Assembly (NCBI RefSeq): GCF_032917945.1
Contig: NZ_CP136624.1
Coordinates: forward strand, 5,518,001 to 5,582,000
DNA from: Bradyrhizobium sp. sBnM-33
Lineage (GTDB): Bacteria; Pseudomonadota; Alphaproteobacteria; Rhizobiales; Xanthobacteraceae
Length of the DNA: 64,000 nt
Direction: 5' to 3'
Shown: positions 19,335-27,330 of the stretch, piece by piece
Layout of the letters: every line of letters begins with the position of its first letter
How positions within the stretch are numbered: position 1 is the first letter of the stretch
Translations under genes and position numbers: made by a program
Notes under the pieces: model-generated
What the model saw: only the letters and a program-made list of their open reading frames with translations
The model's database searches: none
What the model was told of the DNA's origin: nothing

Positions 19335-21008
19335 TCAAACCGCCGCGGCCAAAGCCTTAGCACGCGTTTCGCTCAGCGAGCTCACCGGCGTCAACGCCTC
19401 TGGGCTGATCGAAAGCTCGATGATGGCCGGAAGTCCGCTTCCGACAGCCTCGTCGAACGCGCGCGCGAAATCCTCGGTACGCTCGACACATGCGCCGAAG
19501 CCGCCACAGGCGCGTGCCAGTGCGGCAAAGTCGGGGTTGGCCAGGTCGGTGCCGGAGACACGGCCGGGATACGCCCGCTCCTGGTGCATCCGGATGGTAC
19601 CGTACATGCCGTTGTTGCAGACGATCACGATCAGCGGCAGCCGGTTTTCGACCGCGGTCATGAACTCCAGCCCGGTCATCTGAAAGCAGCCGTCGCCGGC
19701 GAACGCGATCACCGTTCGCTCGGGGTGCAGCAGCTTGGCGGCAACTGCCGCGGGCAAGCCGTACCCCATCGATCCAGACGTTGGCGCCAGTTCGGTGCGA
19801 TACTGCCGATAGCGCCAGAAGCGATGCACCCAGACGGCATAATTGCCGGCGCCGTTGCAGATGATGGTGTCATGGGGCAAGCGATCGCTCAAACTACGCA
19901 CGACCTGTGAGAGCTGCACGTCGCCGGGCGAGCGGGTCGGCTCGGTAAAGGCGAGATAGTCGGCATGCGCCGCCTTGACATAGTCGGCGCGCGACTGATG
20001 CTTCGGCTCCAGCCGCTTGATGGCGACTGCAAAGGTCGCGCTGCTCGCGACCACGCCGAGCGTCGGCGAATAAACGCGGCCGATCTCTTCCGGATCGGGA
20101 TAGATGTGAACCAATGGCTGTTTCGGTTTTGGAATATCGAACAGCGTATAGCCGGACGTGGTGGCCTCCCCCAGTCTCGCGCCGAGCGCGATCACCAGAT
20201 CGCTGGTGCGGATCCGGTCGGCGATTTTTGCGTCGAGACCGATACCGACATGGCCGCCATAGGCCGGATGCAGATTGTCGAAATAGTCCTGGCATCGGAA
20301 CGACACGCCGACGGGCACTTCATGCGCCGACGCAAATGCTTCGAGATCGCGGCGGGCCTGATCGCTCCATCCGCCGCCGCCGACGATCAGGAACGGCTTC
20401 TTCGCCTCCGACAGCAGTGCATGGAATTGCCGCAAGGCGCCGTCATCCGGCGCGACCGGAATCGGATTGTAGGGCGGCGCATCCGCCACCTCGGCGGTAT
20501 CGGTGAGCATGTCCTCGGGCAGCGCCAGCACGACCGGGCCGGGACGGCCCGAGGTCGCGGTGAAGAAGGCGCGCGAAATGAACTCTGGAATCCGCCGCGC
20601 ATCGTCGATCTGGGCGACCCATTTCGCCATTGGCCCGAACATCTGGCGGTAATCGATTTCCTGGAACGCCTCGCGTTCCATCATGTCGCGTCCGACCTGG
20701 CCAAGCAGCAGGATCAGCGGCGTCGAGTCCTGGAACGCGACATGGACACCGGAGGATGCATTGGTGGCGCCGGGGCCGCGGGTGGCGAATACGATGCCGG
20801 GCCGTCCCGTCAGCTTGCCATAGGCATCCGCCATCATGGCAGCGCCGCCTTCGTGCCGGGCATTGATAAACCGCACGCGTTGGCTCTGGTACATGCCGTC
20901 GAGGGCAGCCAGGAAGCTCTCGCCGGGCACGCCGAACACGGTGTCGGCGCCGTGCAAGGCCAATTGCTCGATGAGAATATGGCCACCGGTTCGAAGATTT
21001 GCGTCCAT
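19335..21008 (-). CDS. Thiamine-diphosphate-dependent enzyme, acetolactate-synthase-like
   Basis: This 557-aa ThDP enzyme has three domains: a pyrimidine-binding domain with the activating glutamate in ARHEGGAAMMADAYG, a central domain, and a diphosphate-binding domain with the GDG...N motif (AFAGDGCFQMTGLEF ending in VIVCNN). It is a catalytic-subunit-type protein with no small regulatory partner next to it, so a peripheral decarboxylase or acetolactate-type reaction is more likely than branched-chain synthesis. The stop is only 7 bp from the convergent pncC end. Confidence 0.85.
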   Translation of the reverse strand: MDANLRTGGHILIEQLALHGADTVFGVPGESFLAALDGMYQSQRVRFINARHEGGAAMMADAYGKLTGRPGIVFATRGPGATNASSGVHVAFQDSTPLILLLGQVGRDMMEREAFQEIDYRQMFGPMAKWVAQIDDARRIPEFISRAFFTATSGRPGPVVLALPEDMLTDTAEVADAPPYNPIPVAPDDGALRQFHALLSEAKKPFLIVGGGGWSDQARRDLEAFASAHEVPVGVSFRCQDYFDNLHPAYGGHVGIGLDAKIADRIRTSDLVIALGARLGEATTSGYTLFDIPKPKQPLVHIYPDPEEIGRVYSPTLGVVASSATFAVAIKRLEPKHQSRADYVKAAHADYLAFTEPTRSPGDVQLSQVVRSLSDRLPHDTIICNGAGNYAVWVHRFWRYRQYRTELAPTSGSMGYGLPAAVAAKLLHPERTVIAFAGDGCFQMTGLEFMTAVENRLPLIVIVCNNGMYGTIRMHQERAYPGRVSGTDLANPDFAALARACGGFGACVERTEDFARAFDEAVGSGLPAIIELSISPEALTPVSSLSETRAKALAAAV

Positions 21009-21117
21009 GCCTTGTCCCTCCGTGTCGGGGATTACGGATTTGCGACCGGCTTAAAGACTGGCGTCGGCACCAGCAACCGGTTTCCTGCGAGATCAGATAT
21101 GCCGCTGGGCATTATTG

Positions 21118-22026
21118 TCAGTCTTTCGGTCCTACCCGCGCGGCCACGCCGGTCACGGTCTCATAGGCCTTGATGACGGCGGTGCAGGACTCGCCGTCGT
21201 GCCCGAGCAGCGCCGCCTGCCGGTAGGTCTGGTGCACGGCCTCAGCCATGAACCCGGGCAGGCCCGCCTCCTCCAGCCAGCGCGCGTAGTAGCGGACATC
21301 CTTGCGGGCGTTCGCCAGCGACATCAGCGGGGTGAAGTCGCCATCGAGCGTGGCCTGGCCGTAGAGGTCGAGCATGCCGCTCTTGGCGCCTGCGGCCGAG
21401 ATGATGCCGATGAGTTGCGAGAGGTCGAGCCCGTCCTTGGCCGCTAGCGCAAACCCCTCGCACCACGCCGCCACATTGGCGAAGGCGATATAGTTGTGAA
21501 TAAGCTTGATGCGAATGGCGTGTCCGAGCGGCCCGATGTGGAAGATGTTTTCGGCATAGAGCTCAAAATAGGACCTGAGGTCGTCGAGAAGGTCGCGCTC
21601 GCCGCCGAACAGCACGTTGACCTTGCCGATGTCGGCGTGTTTCGGGGTTCGCGTCATCGGCGCTTCGGCATACCGGCCGCCGGCTGCCCGCACCATGCGG
21701 TCGAGCTTTGCGACCATCTGCGGGCTGCCGGTGGTATGATCCACGATGATGAATCCCGGCGCCGGACCGGCGAGCAGCCCATCGCCGCAAGTCATCAACG
21801 CCTCGACATCCTCGGCTTCGTTGACGCAGATCATGACGATGCGGCAATTGTCCCTGATCTCCTGCAGACTGCCGGCTGCCGTCGCACCAAAGGATGTGGC
21901 AACCGCCATAGCGGCGGGATTGAGATCGTAGGCGGTGACCGCCACGCCCTTGGCGACTAGGTTCTTGACCAGGCCGCGTCCCATTCCGCCGAGGCCGATA
22001 AAGCCAACGCGTTCGAATGTCGTCAT
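21118..22026 (-). CDS. NAD(P)-dependent beta-hydroxyacid dehydrogenase family protein
   Basis: This 302-aa protein is of the 3-hydroxyisobutyrate/tartronate-semialdehyde reductase family. The N-terminal cofactor motif is VGFIGLGGMGRGLVKNL, the substrate motif is VDHTTGSPQMV, and the catalytic lysine lies in the helix around AIRIKLIHNYI. It follows the ThDP-enzyme gene's direction. A synthase producing a semialdehyde and a reductase using one would make a sensible pair, but that link is inference only. Confidence 0.87.
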   Translation of the reverse strand: MTTFERVGFIGLGGMGRGLVKNLVAKGVAVTAYDLNPAAMAVATSFGATAAGSLQEIRDNCRIVMICVNEAEDVEALMTCGDGLLAGPAPGFIIVDHTTGSPQMVAKLDRMVRAAGGRYAEAPMTRTPKHADIGKVNVLFGGERDLLDDLRSYFELYAENIFHIGPLGHAIRIKLIHNYIAFANVAAWCEGFALAAKDGLDLSQLIGIISAAGAKSGMLDLYGQATLDGDFTPLMSLANARKDVRYYARWLEEAGLPGFMAEAVHQTYRQAALLGHDGESCTAVIKAYETVTGVAARVGPKD

Positions 22027-22100
22027 CTCTGGGCTTCCGTCACTGTTGGAGGATTTGTACTGGTGCGATGCTCGGCCGATCCCGCCGACCTTGCTGACGT

Positions 22101-22580
22101 CTAGCCGGCTTTCGCCGGCCCCGCTCCGGGCTTCCCGTAAATCACGTCCGCCCGCTTTTCGAACGCGGCGGCAAAACGCTGGAAGGCCGTATCGAACATC
22201 GTCCCCATGAGCATCGCCAGCATCCGGCTCTTGAATTCATAGGACAGGAAGAACCCGACGTCGCAGTCGGTTTCGGATTTCGGTTCGAACGTCCAGCGGT
22301 TTTCCAGATTGCTGAAAGGACCCTTCAAATACTCGACCATGATTTTCAGGTTCGGCCGGTCCAGCGTCACCCGGCTGGTGAAGGACTCCCGCACCAGCTT
22401 GAACGATACCGTCATGTCGGCGACGATGACTTCAGTGCCGTCAGCTTTCTGCGTACGCTGCCGTATCCTCAGCGATTGGCACAGCGGCACGAATTCCGGA
22501 TAGCGCTCGACATCGGCGACCAGATCGAACATGTGCGACGCGGTATGATGAACCCGGCGCTTGCTGGAAAAGCGAGGCAT
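22101..22580 (-). CDS. Coq10/RatA-type START-domain protein
   Basis: This 159-aa polyketide-cyclase/START-like lipid-binding protein is of the ubiquinone-binding Coq10 family. It begins with HTASHMFDLVADVERYPEFV, the family hallmark, and has the conserved central segment YLKGPFSNLENRW. It probably binds ubiquinone or its precursors at the membrane. Its start codon shares one base with the stop of the upstream kinase gene (TGATG), so the two are coupled. The bacterial RatA name has also been used for this fold, but a toxin role is not suggested here. Confidence 0.88.
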   Translation of the reverse strand: MPRFSSKRRVHHTASHMFDLVADVERYPEFVPLCQSLRIRQRTQKADGTEVIVADMTVSFKLVRESFTSRVTLDRPNLKIMVEYLKGPFSNLENRWTFEPKSETDCDVGFFLSYEFKSRMLAMLMGTMFDTAFQRFAAAFEKRADVIYGKPGAGPAKAG

Positions 22581-23119
22581 CAGTGGATTCTCGCCCGGCT
22601 TTGCTTCACCGTAATTTCCCTCAGGTAGTCGTCCGCCTGCATCCGATCGGTAAAACAGACGAGCGATTGGTCGGCGCGCAGTCCCTGAAAATACTCCAAA
22701 AGTTTCGGCCGCTGTTGCCGGCGATAGGTCCAGACGTAGTGAAAGAACTCGAAGTCGATTCTCTCGGGACAGCCCTCGGCCATTTCCGGGCGAACACGGC
22801 CGTAGCTGCTGGCGATTCGCTTCATGATGCCGAACATGCAGGTCCTGCGCGGCAAGTCGAACCAGATGACGGTGTCGCTGACTTCGCGGCGCAATTCGCC
22901 GGCGCCGTACCTAGTGCAATTGCCATCGATAACCCATTGCGGCTGACGCGCAACCTCGGCCACGCGCTGTCCGAACTCGGCATTGTCGGAAGTGACCCAG
23001 CCGGATCTCCAGTACAACGCATCCAGCGAAATGAAGGGAATGCCTGTTATATCCGACAGCCACCTGGCAAATGTCGACTTGCCGGATCCCGACGATCCCA
23101 TGACGAGAACGCGTTGCAT
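22580..23119 (-). CDS. P-loop nucleotide kinase-like protein (topology-modulation family)
   Basis: The protein has 179 aa with an N-terminal Walker A, VMGSSGSGKSTFARWLSD, and the layout of small adenylate-kinase-like proteins often annotated as DNA topology modulation (FlaR-like) proteins: LDALYWRSGW follows the P-loop and a WVIDGNCTR segment occurs mid-protein. The real substrate is unknown. It lies between lipA and the coq10-like gene in what looks like one operon. Confidence 0.8.
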   Translation of the reverse strand: MQRVLVMGSSGSGKSTFARWLSDITGIPFISLDALYWRSGWVTSDNAEFGQRVAEVARQPQWVIDGNCTRYGAGELRREVSDTVIWFDLPRRTCMFGIMKRIASSYGRVRPEMAEGCPERIDFEFFHYVWTYRRQQRPKLLEYFQGLRADQSLVCFTDRMQADDYLREITVKQSRARIH

Positions 23120-23134
23120 TGATGCAATCCGAGG

Positions 23135-24094
23135 CTAGCGGGCCCGCGCAATGCGCGCCGCCTGCAGCTTGGCAAAATCCTCACCCGCATGATGCGACGA
23201 GCGGGTCAGCGGACTGGCCGACACCATCAGAAAACCCTTGGTATAGGCGACCTTCTCGTAGCCCGCGAATTCGTCCGGCGTCACGTAGCGCATGACGGCG
23301 TGGTGCTTGCGCGTTGGCTGCAGATATTGGCCGATGGTCAGGAAATCGACGTCCGCGGAACGCAGATCGTCCATCACCTGCAGCACCTCGTGGCGCTCCT
23401 CTCCCAAGCCGACCATGATGCCTGATTTGGTGAAGATCGTGGGATCAATCTCCTTGACCCGCTGCAACAGCCGGATCGAATGGAAGTAGCGCGCGCCCGG
23501 CCGCACGGTGAGATAACGCGCCGGCACGGTTTCCAGATTGTGGTTGAATACATCGGGCTTGGCCGCCGCGACCACCTCCAGCGCGCCTTCCTTGCGCAGG
23601 AAGTCCGGGGTCAGGATTTCGATGGTCGTGGTCGGGCAGCGTGCGCGGATGGCGCGGATAGTCTGGGCAAAATGCTCCGCACCGCCGTCGGCGAGGTCGT
23701 CGCGATCGACCGACGTCACCACGACGTGGGTCAGCCCGAGCTTGAAGGTCGCCTCCGCGACATGTTCCGGCTCATTGGCGTCGAGCGCGCCGGGCATGCC
23801 GGTCTTGACGTTGCAGAATGCGCAAGCCCGCGTGCAGGTGTCCCCCATGATCATGAAGGTGGCGTGCTTCTTGTCCCAGCACTCGCCGATATTCGGGCAG
23901 CCGGCCTCCTCGCACACCGTGACGAGGCCGTTCTCCTTGACGATCTTTCGTGTGTCGGCATAGCCGCGGGTGTTCGGCGCGCGCACCCTGATCCAGTCCG
24001 GCTTCGGCGGCGACAACGCATCAGGCCGGTTCACCTTTTCGGGGTGACGCGGGCGAACCTGGTTCAGGGAAACGGTATCGACGAGCACGACCAT
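23135..24094 (-). CDS. lipA: Lipoyl synthase
   Basis: This radical-SAM enzyme inserts two sulfurs into octanoyl groups on lipoate-dependent enzymes. Among its 319 aa are the auxiliary cluster cysteines in [14 protein letters not shown] and the radical-SAM cluster motif [13 protein letters not shown]. The C-terminal RSSHHAGE segment carries the conserved serine ligand. The start ATG at 24094 gives the standard length. It is the first gene of the leftward lipA-kinase-coq10 group, the common alphaproteobacterial order. Confidence 0.97.
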   Translation of the reverse strand: MVVLVDTVSLNQVRPRHPEKVNRPDALSPPKPDWIRVRAPNTRGYADTRKIVKENGLVTVCEEAGCPNIGECWDKKHATFMIMGDTCTRACAFCNVKTGMPGALDANEPEHVAEATFKLGLTHVVVTSVDRDDLADGGAEHFAQTIRAIRARCPTTTIEILTPDFLRKEGALEVVAAAKPDVFNHNLETVPARYLTVRPGARYFHSIRLLQRVKEIDPTIFTKSGIMVGLGEERHEVLQVMDDLRSADVDFLTIGQYLQPTRKHHAVMRYVTPDEFAGYEKVAYTKGFLMVSASPLTRSSHHAGEDFAKLQAARIARAR

Positions 24095-24204
24095 GTTAAG
24101 TCCGGATATTGCGAGAACACTTAGCTAATCCGTGTTGCAGATGGCTGCAACTCTGTTGCGGAAAACCGCAACCTAGCTCGCGGAACCTAGCAGGAACGTG
24201 CAAG

Positions 24205-24855
24205 ATGTTGACGGTTTTCATCTGTTCCGCGAACGATTCTCACCTGGAAATGGCTCAAATCTCGAGGCCGGCCGATGCCGTCCCCCCTCGCCTCGGCAAG
24301 CCGCTGAAGCGCTCGTTTTTTAACCGCAGCGTGCATGAGGTCGCGCCCGACCTGATCGGCGCGACGCTGTTGGTCGACGGCGTCGGCGGCATCATCGTCG
24401 AGGTCGAGGCCTATCACCATCTGGACCCGGCCGCGCATTCGTTCCGCGGGCCGACGCCGCGCAACCGCGTGATGTTCGGTCCGCCGGGTTTTGCCTATGT
24501 CTATCGCTCCTATGGCATCCACTGGTGCGTGAACTTCGTTTCCGAGGCGGAAGGCTCGGCCAGCGCCGTGCTGATCCGCGCGCTGGAGCCGACTCACGGC
24601 ATAGGAGCGATGCGCCGACGCCGCGGCCTGCAGGAGGAGCGCGCGCTGTGCTCGGGGCCCGGCAAACTCTGCGAGGCGCTCGGCATCACGATCAAGCACA
24701 ACGAGCTGCCGCTGGACGCTCCGCCGTTCGCGTTGCATGCGCGGCACGCCAAACCCGATATCGCCGCCGGCGTGCGGATCGGCATCACCAAGGCGGTCGA
24801 ACTGCCGTGGCGTTACGGGTTGAAGGGGTCGAAGTTTCTGAGCAAGCCGTTTTGA
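24205..24855 (+). CDS. DNA-3-methyladenine glycosylase (Mpg/AAG family)
   Basis: This base-excision enzyme removes 3-methyladenine and related alkylated bases. The core shows [13 protein letters not shown], the catalytic stretch [36 protein letters not shown] and [12 protein letters not shown], all standard for the family. Two starts are possible: 24205, with AGGA nine bases upstream, and 24250 (MAQIS), the more family-like N-terminus. I list the first. It is divergent from lipA. Confidence 0.92.
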   Translation: MLTVFICSANDSHLEMAQISRPADAVPPRLGKPLKRSFFNRSVHEVAPDLIGATLLVDGVGGIIVEVEAYHHLDPAAHSFRGPTPRNRVMFGPPGFAYVYRSYGIHWCVNFVSEAEGSASAVLIRALEPTHGIGAMRRRRGLQEERALCSGPGKLCEALGITIKHNELPLDAPPFALHARHAKPDIAAGVRIGITKAVELPWRYGLKGSKFLSKPF

Positions 24856-24887
24856 TGGGTGGCCTGAGTCAACATCACTAGCCGTCA

Positions 24888-24990
24888 TCACCCGCGAAGG
24901 CGGGTGGTCCAGTACGCCGCGGCTTATAAATTCTATCATCAACGTCTCTGGAATACTGGGTCGCCCGGTCAAGCCGGGCGATGACGACTG
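24888..24990. repeat. Palindromic intergenic repeat with paired hairpins
   Basis: About 100 bases begin with GTCATC and end with GATGAC in inverted orientation. Each end has its own hairpin: CACCCGC/GCGGGTG near 24894-24909 and CGCCCGG/CCGGGCG near 24962-24980. An AT-rich middle separates them. This is the layout of rhizobial dispersed palindromic elements. Only one copy of this exact type lies in the window. Confidence 0.65.
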
Positions 24991-25043
24991 ATTACGCGTC
25001 CGCGTTCTCGCGACACAATGCGCCCGAGCTTTTGCAAATCATC

Positions 25044-25169
25044 CGCCCTCGAAATGAGAGGGCGCAGGGAATGCCGGGTGCCGGCTGGCACCCGCGGTCT
25101 CGTGTGCAAGATGCACTCAAGAATGCGCACACGAGCATACAGGTACAGCCGGAGCATCCCGGCATTCCC
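25044..25169. repeat. Nested hairpin element
   Basis: Four perfect inverted repeats are stacked in 126 bases: CGCCCTC (25044-25050) with GAGGGCG (25058-25064); an outer 12-bp pair GGGAATGCCGGG (25067-25078) with CCCGGCATTCCC (25158-25169); inside it GGGTGCC (25076-25082) with GGCACCC (25087-25093); and TCGTGTGC (25100-25107) with GCACACGA (25127-25134). I recall similar long repeats in Bradyrhizobium genomes. A structured RNA or a mobile repeat are both possible. Confidence 0.6.
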
Positions 25170-25705
25170 CGCGCAATGGTTTTACGGCTTATGCCGCGCT
25201 CTCCCTGGAGACGAATTCCTCTTGCCTCCATCGCTGACGAATTGACGGCTCGCATGACCCGGTTGGGCGCCTGCAAACCTCCGCCAGCTTGACACCAGCC
25301 ACGGGTGCCAGGACCACACGGTTTTGCCGTACGCAGCTTCCCTCGCCACAGACCTCGACCAGCCAAGTGCGTGCCGGCCGAAGTGATGGCGAAAGCGTTT
25401 AAGCGCCGTTCGTCTGCGCGGCCAGTGCTCGCTCACGGAAGACCGCCCTGCAAACACCCTTCGCGCCTGACGCTGCCGCGTCCACCGCAACCCGCCCCAA
25501 CGTCAGTGACGATGGCCAACGCCCCTCTCTTCGGGACAGGATGGCGGGAGTTTTACGGGTGATTTGGGTCGCCCGAGAAGCGGAATATTTTTGACTCCGG
25601 GGCTTGACACGATTTCGGAAAATCCGAATTGATTCGTCCCATCGGTTGATTTGCGGCATCTTCAACGCAAGAACTGACTCCGAGAGACAACTCGTTGAAG
25701 CGAAC
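25170..25705. other. Non-coding stretch after the hairpin element
   Basis: No frame here looks coding. The composition and order (TTTTACGG box, then a stretch with many short GC-rich blocks) suggest it continues the repeat element that starts at about 25010, giving a unit of some 500 bases. The last 150 bases, from about 25560, are more AT-rich. Confidence 0.4.
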
Positions 25706-25739
25706 TACGGTGACAGTGCTGGACTGCACTATCACCGTA
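25706..25739. terminator. Long hairpin downstream of the SRPBCC gene
   Basis: The arms TACGGTGA-C-AGTGC and GCACT-A-TCACCGTA pair over 13 bp with one mismatch and a six-base loop. It lies 19 bp past the stop of the leftward SRPBCC gene, where a terminator is expected, but no T-run follows in that direction, so it may only slow or stabilise the transcript. Confidence 0.45.
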
Positions 25740-25757
25740 AATTACGCGGGATGACCG

Positions 25758-26243
25758 TCAGGATGGACGGCTTAACAGATCAGCGAAGCGCTGTAGGTAC
25801 AGCGGCCAACCCTGATCACCCGCAACCCCATCGCGCACGCTTTGCCACCCCTCGCCGTGGCGGTCCAGGTGTCGGTGCTCGATCTCAACGCGTGTCCGGT
25901 GCGCCGTCTCGGCGGTAAATCGCACTTCCCACTCGCTGGTCTTATTCGGATCGGTCTCGATCTGCCATTGCGGGCTAATGTTCCAGCTCAGGAGCACTCG
26001 ATTGGGCGGCTCGTAATCCAGCACTCGCGCCCATAGGCACTCGCTGCCGTCAATGCCGCGGTCATACAGATGGCCACCAACTCGAGGCTCGAACACCGTC
26101 TCGGCGATCGGCACGCCCAGCAGGTTGTGCTCGGCGGGTTTGAAACGGCCAAAGTCCTCGGTGAAGACCTTGAACGCGCGCTCGAGCGGCGCCTCCACCA
26201 CGACACAGTGCTTGACGGATGTGATTGCTGCTTGAGTGCTCAT
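25758..26243 (-). CDS. SRPBCC/AHSA1-domain protein
   Basis: This 161-aa protein of the START/Bet v1-like superfamily resembles Aha1-domain proteins that follow ArsR regulators. It has the N-terminal KHCVVVEAPLERAFKVFTED and the later VFEPRVGGHLYDRG, both typical. It starts in an ATGA overlap with the arsR-type gene, so the pair is translationally coupled. This ArsR-SRPBCC pairing is common in actinobacteria and proteobacteria; the ligand is unknown. Confidence 0.88.
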   Translation of the reverse strand: MSTQAAITSVKHCVVVEAPLERAFKVFTEDFGRFKPAEHNLLGVPIAETVFEPRVGGHLYDRGIDGSECLWARVLDYEPPNRVLLSWNISPQWQIETDPNKTSEWEVRFTAETAHRTRVEIEHRHLDRHGEGWQSVRDGVAGDQGWPLYLQRFADLLSRPS

Positions 26244-26557
26244 TTCCGCTCCTCCGGTGGTTGCTCGATGGCTGTCTTGTAGGCTGCCATCGTCTTGCTC
26301 CAGAACAGGTCGAGTTCCGCACGAAGGGCAGCCAACCCGGCGGGATCGACGCGGTAGATCCGCTGTTTGCCGGCCGGCGCGTCGACCACGAGTCCGGCGT
26401 CCTTTAAGACCCTCAGGTGCTGCGAGACGGCGGGGCGGCTGACCGGCAGGGCACGCGCAAGTCCACCGACCGAGCTCGGATTATCGACCAGCCGCTCGAA
26501 TATCGTGCGCCTGGTCGGGTCAGCGAGCGCCGTCCACCCACTCTTCGCGTAAGCCAT
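26240..26557 (-). CDS. ArsR-family winged-helix regulator
   Basis: This is a small repressor of about 105 aa. The winged helix covers ALADPTRRTIFERLVDN, the recognition helix ALPVSRPAVSQHLRVLKDAG, and the wing QRIYRVDPAG. There are no cysteine metal sites, so it is of the metal-independent group that controls a downstream SRPBCC gene. The ATG at 26557 is preferred to the TTG at 26575, which would add six residues and fall inside the operator. Confidence 0.9.
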   Translation of the reverse strand: MAYAKSGWTALADPTRRTIFERLVDNPSSVGGLARALPVSRPAVSQHLRVLKDAGLVVDAPAGKQRIYRVDPAGLAALRAELDLFWSKTMAAYKTAIEQPPEERK

Positions 26558-26565
26558 CGCTAACG

Positions 26566-26583
26566 CGTAAGGCAATGCTTACG
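26566..26583 (-). promoter_or_regulatory. Inverted-repeat operator in the arsR promoter
   Basis: CGTAAG-GCAATG-CTTACG is a perfect 6-6-6 inverted repeat (8 of 9 if extended one step). On the minus strand it lies just downstream of a TTGACA -35-like box (26587-26592) and about 9 bp before the ATG, where a bound repressor would block transcription. Autoregulation by the ArsR protein is inferred. Confidence 0.6.
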
Positions 26584-26659
26584 TGTTGTCAAGCCACTTT
26601 CCACGCGGGTCGAACCCGAGGGCTCACCCATCGACGTGCGCCACAAACACCGGCCATTT

Positions 26660-26882
26660 CGGCAGGGGCGTTTCGGATGTGTCGCTCTGGACGACGAGCA
26701 TCTCGCCGCGGCGCTCAACCCCGTACGCGCCGGTCTCGTCAGCCGCCCGCGCGACTGGGCGCTGATCTGCCGTGCGGGCGCAGCTCGGCGAGCGCGATGA
26801 CCGCGTGACCACGCTGGCGCCGGTCCGCGACCGCTATCCGGACTTTGCGGTTTTTCTTTCTGAAGACAGAGCACTCAATTGA
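26660..26882 (+). pseudogene. REP-associated tyrosine transposase (RAYT) remnant
   Basis: Conceptual translation in one frame gives QGRFGCVALDDEHLAAAL, then NPVRAGLVSRPRDWA, and in another frame LGERDDRVTTLAPVRDRYPD, the C-terminal third of IS200-like RAYT transposases. A short deletion removes the usual RYVAL between the first two, and a frameshift separates the third. No 5' part remains. REP-like sequence follows at 26926. Confidence 0.65.
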
Positions 26883-26925
26883 TTTCCTTCGACACCAACG
26901 CCGCTCGGCAAGCGGAAGCGTGGAT

Positions 26926-26952
26926 TGCTTCGCTCCGCTCGCAATGACGGAA
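26926..26952. repeat. REP-like sequence
   Basis: The stretch TGGATTGCTTCGCTCCGCTC followed by GCAATGACGG matches the REP palindrome seen twice at 30319-30405. It lies some 45 bp after the RAYT remnant, the kind of pairing expected if such transposases mobilise REP sequences. Confidence 0.55.
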
Positions 26953-27043
26953 CTGGCGGCTATGACGCCACCACCAGCAAATAACTAGCAATGAAGGATA
27001 GATCAGACCCGGATCTCGCTTTGCTCATCCGCGCGACGCTTGC

Positions 27044-27080
27044 TACAGCGTGAAGGTCTCGAATTTCCTGAGCAAGCCCT
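27044..27080 (+). pseudogene. Short copy of the 3' end of the 3-methyladenine glycosylase gene
   Basis: The bases around 27050-27077 read GTGAAGGTCTCGAATTTCCT and continue GAGCAAGCCCTTT, matching the end of the gene at 24820-24853 (encoding SKFLSKPF) with only a few changes. The match covers about 33 bases, so chance is unlikely but not excluded. It suggests that 24.86-27.05 kb was inserted or duplicated at the end of the glycosylase gene. Confidence 0.4.
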
Positions 27081-27330
27081 TTCGGTTTGAGTCGAGCTAT
27101 AACGATGCGCTAACAACGAGCATCACCCTTTCCACAATCGCAACATCGACTCAATCTCGTCACGACACGCCCACGTTGAACACGTAAGTGTGGTCTGCTG
27201 TTTCGCTTTGCGCGAGTGAAGTGCTCATAGATTGTGCCGCGTCGAATACGTGGAACACGCAGCGTGATGGGTCTGCGCAAACCACGTAGCCACCAAACAG
27301 CAGAAACTTCAAAAGAAAAGGAGCTGTACG

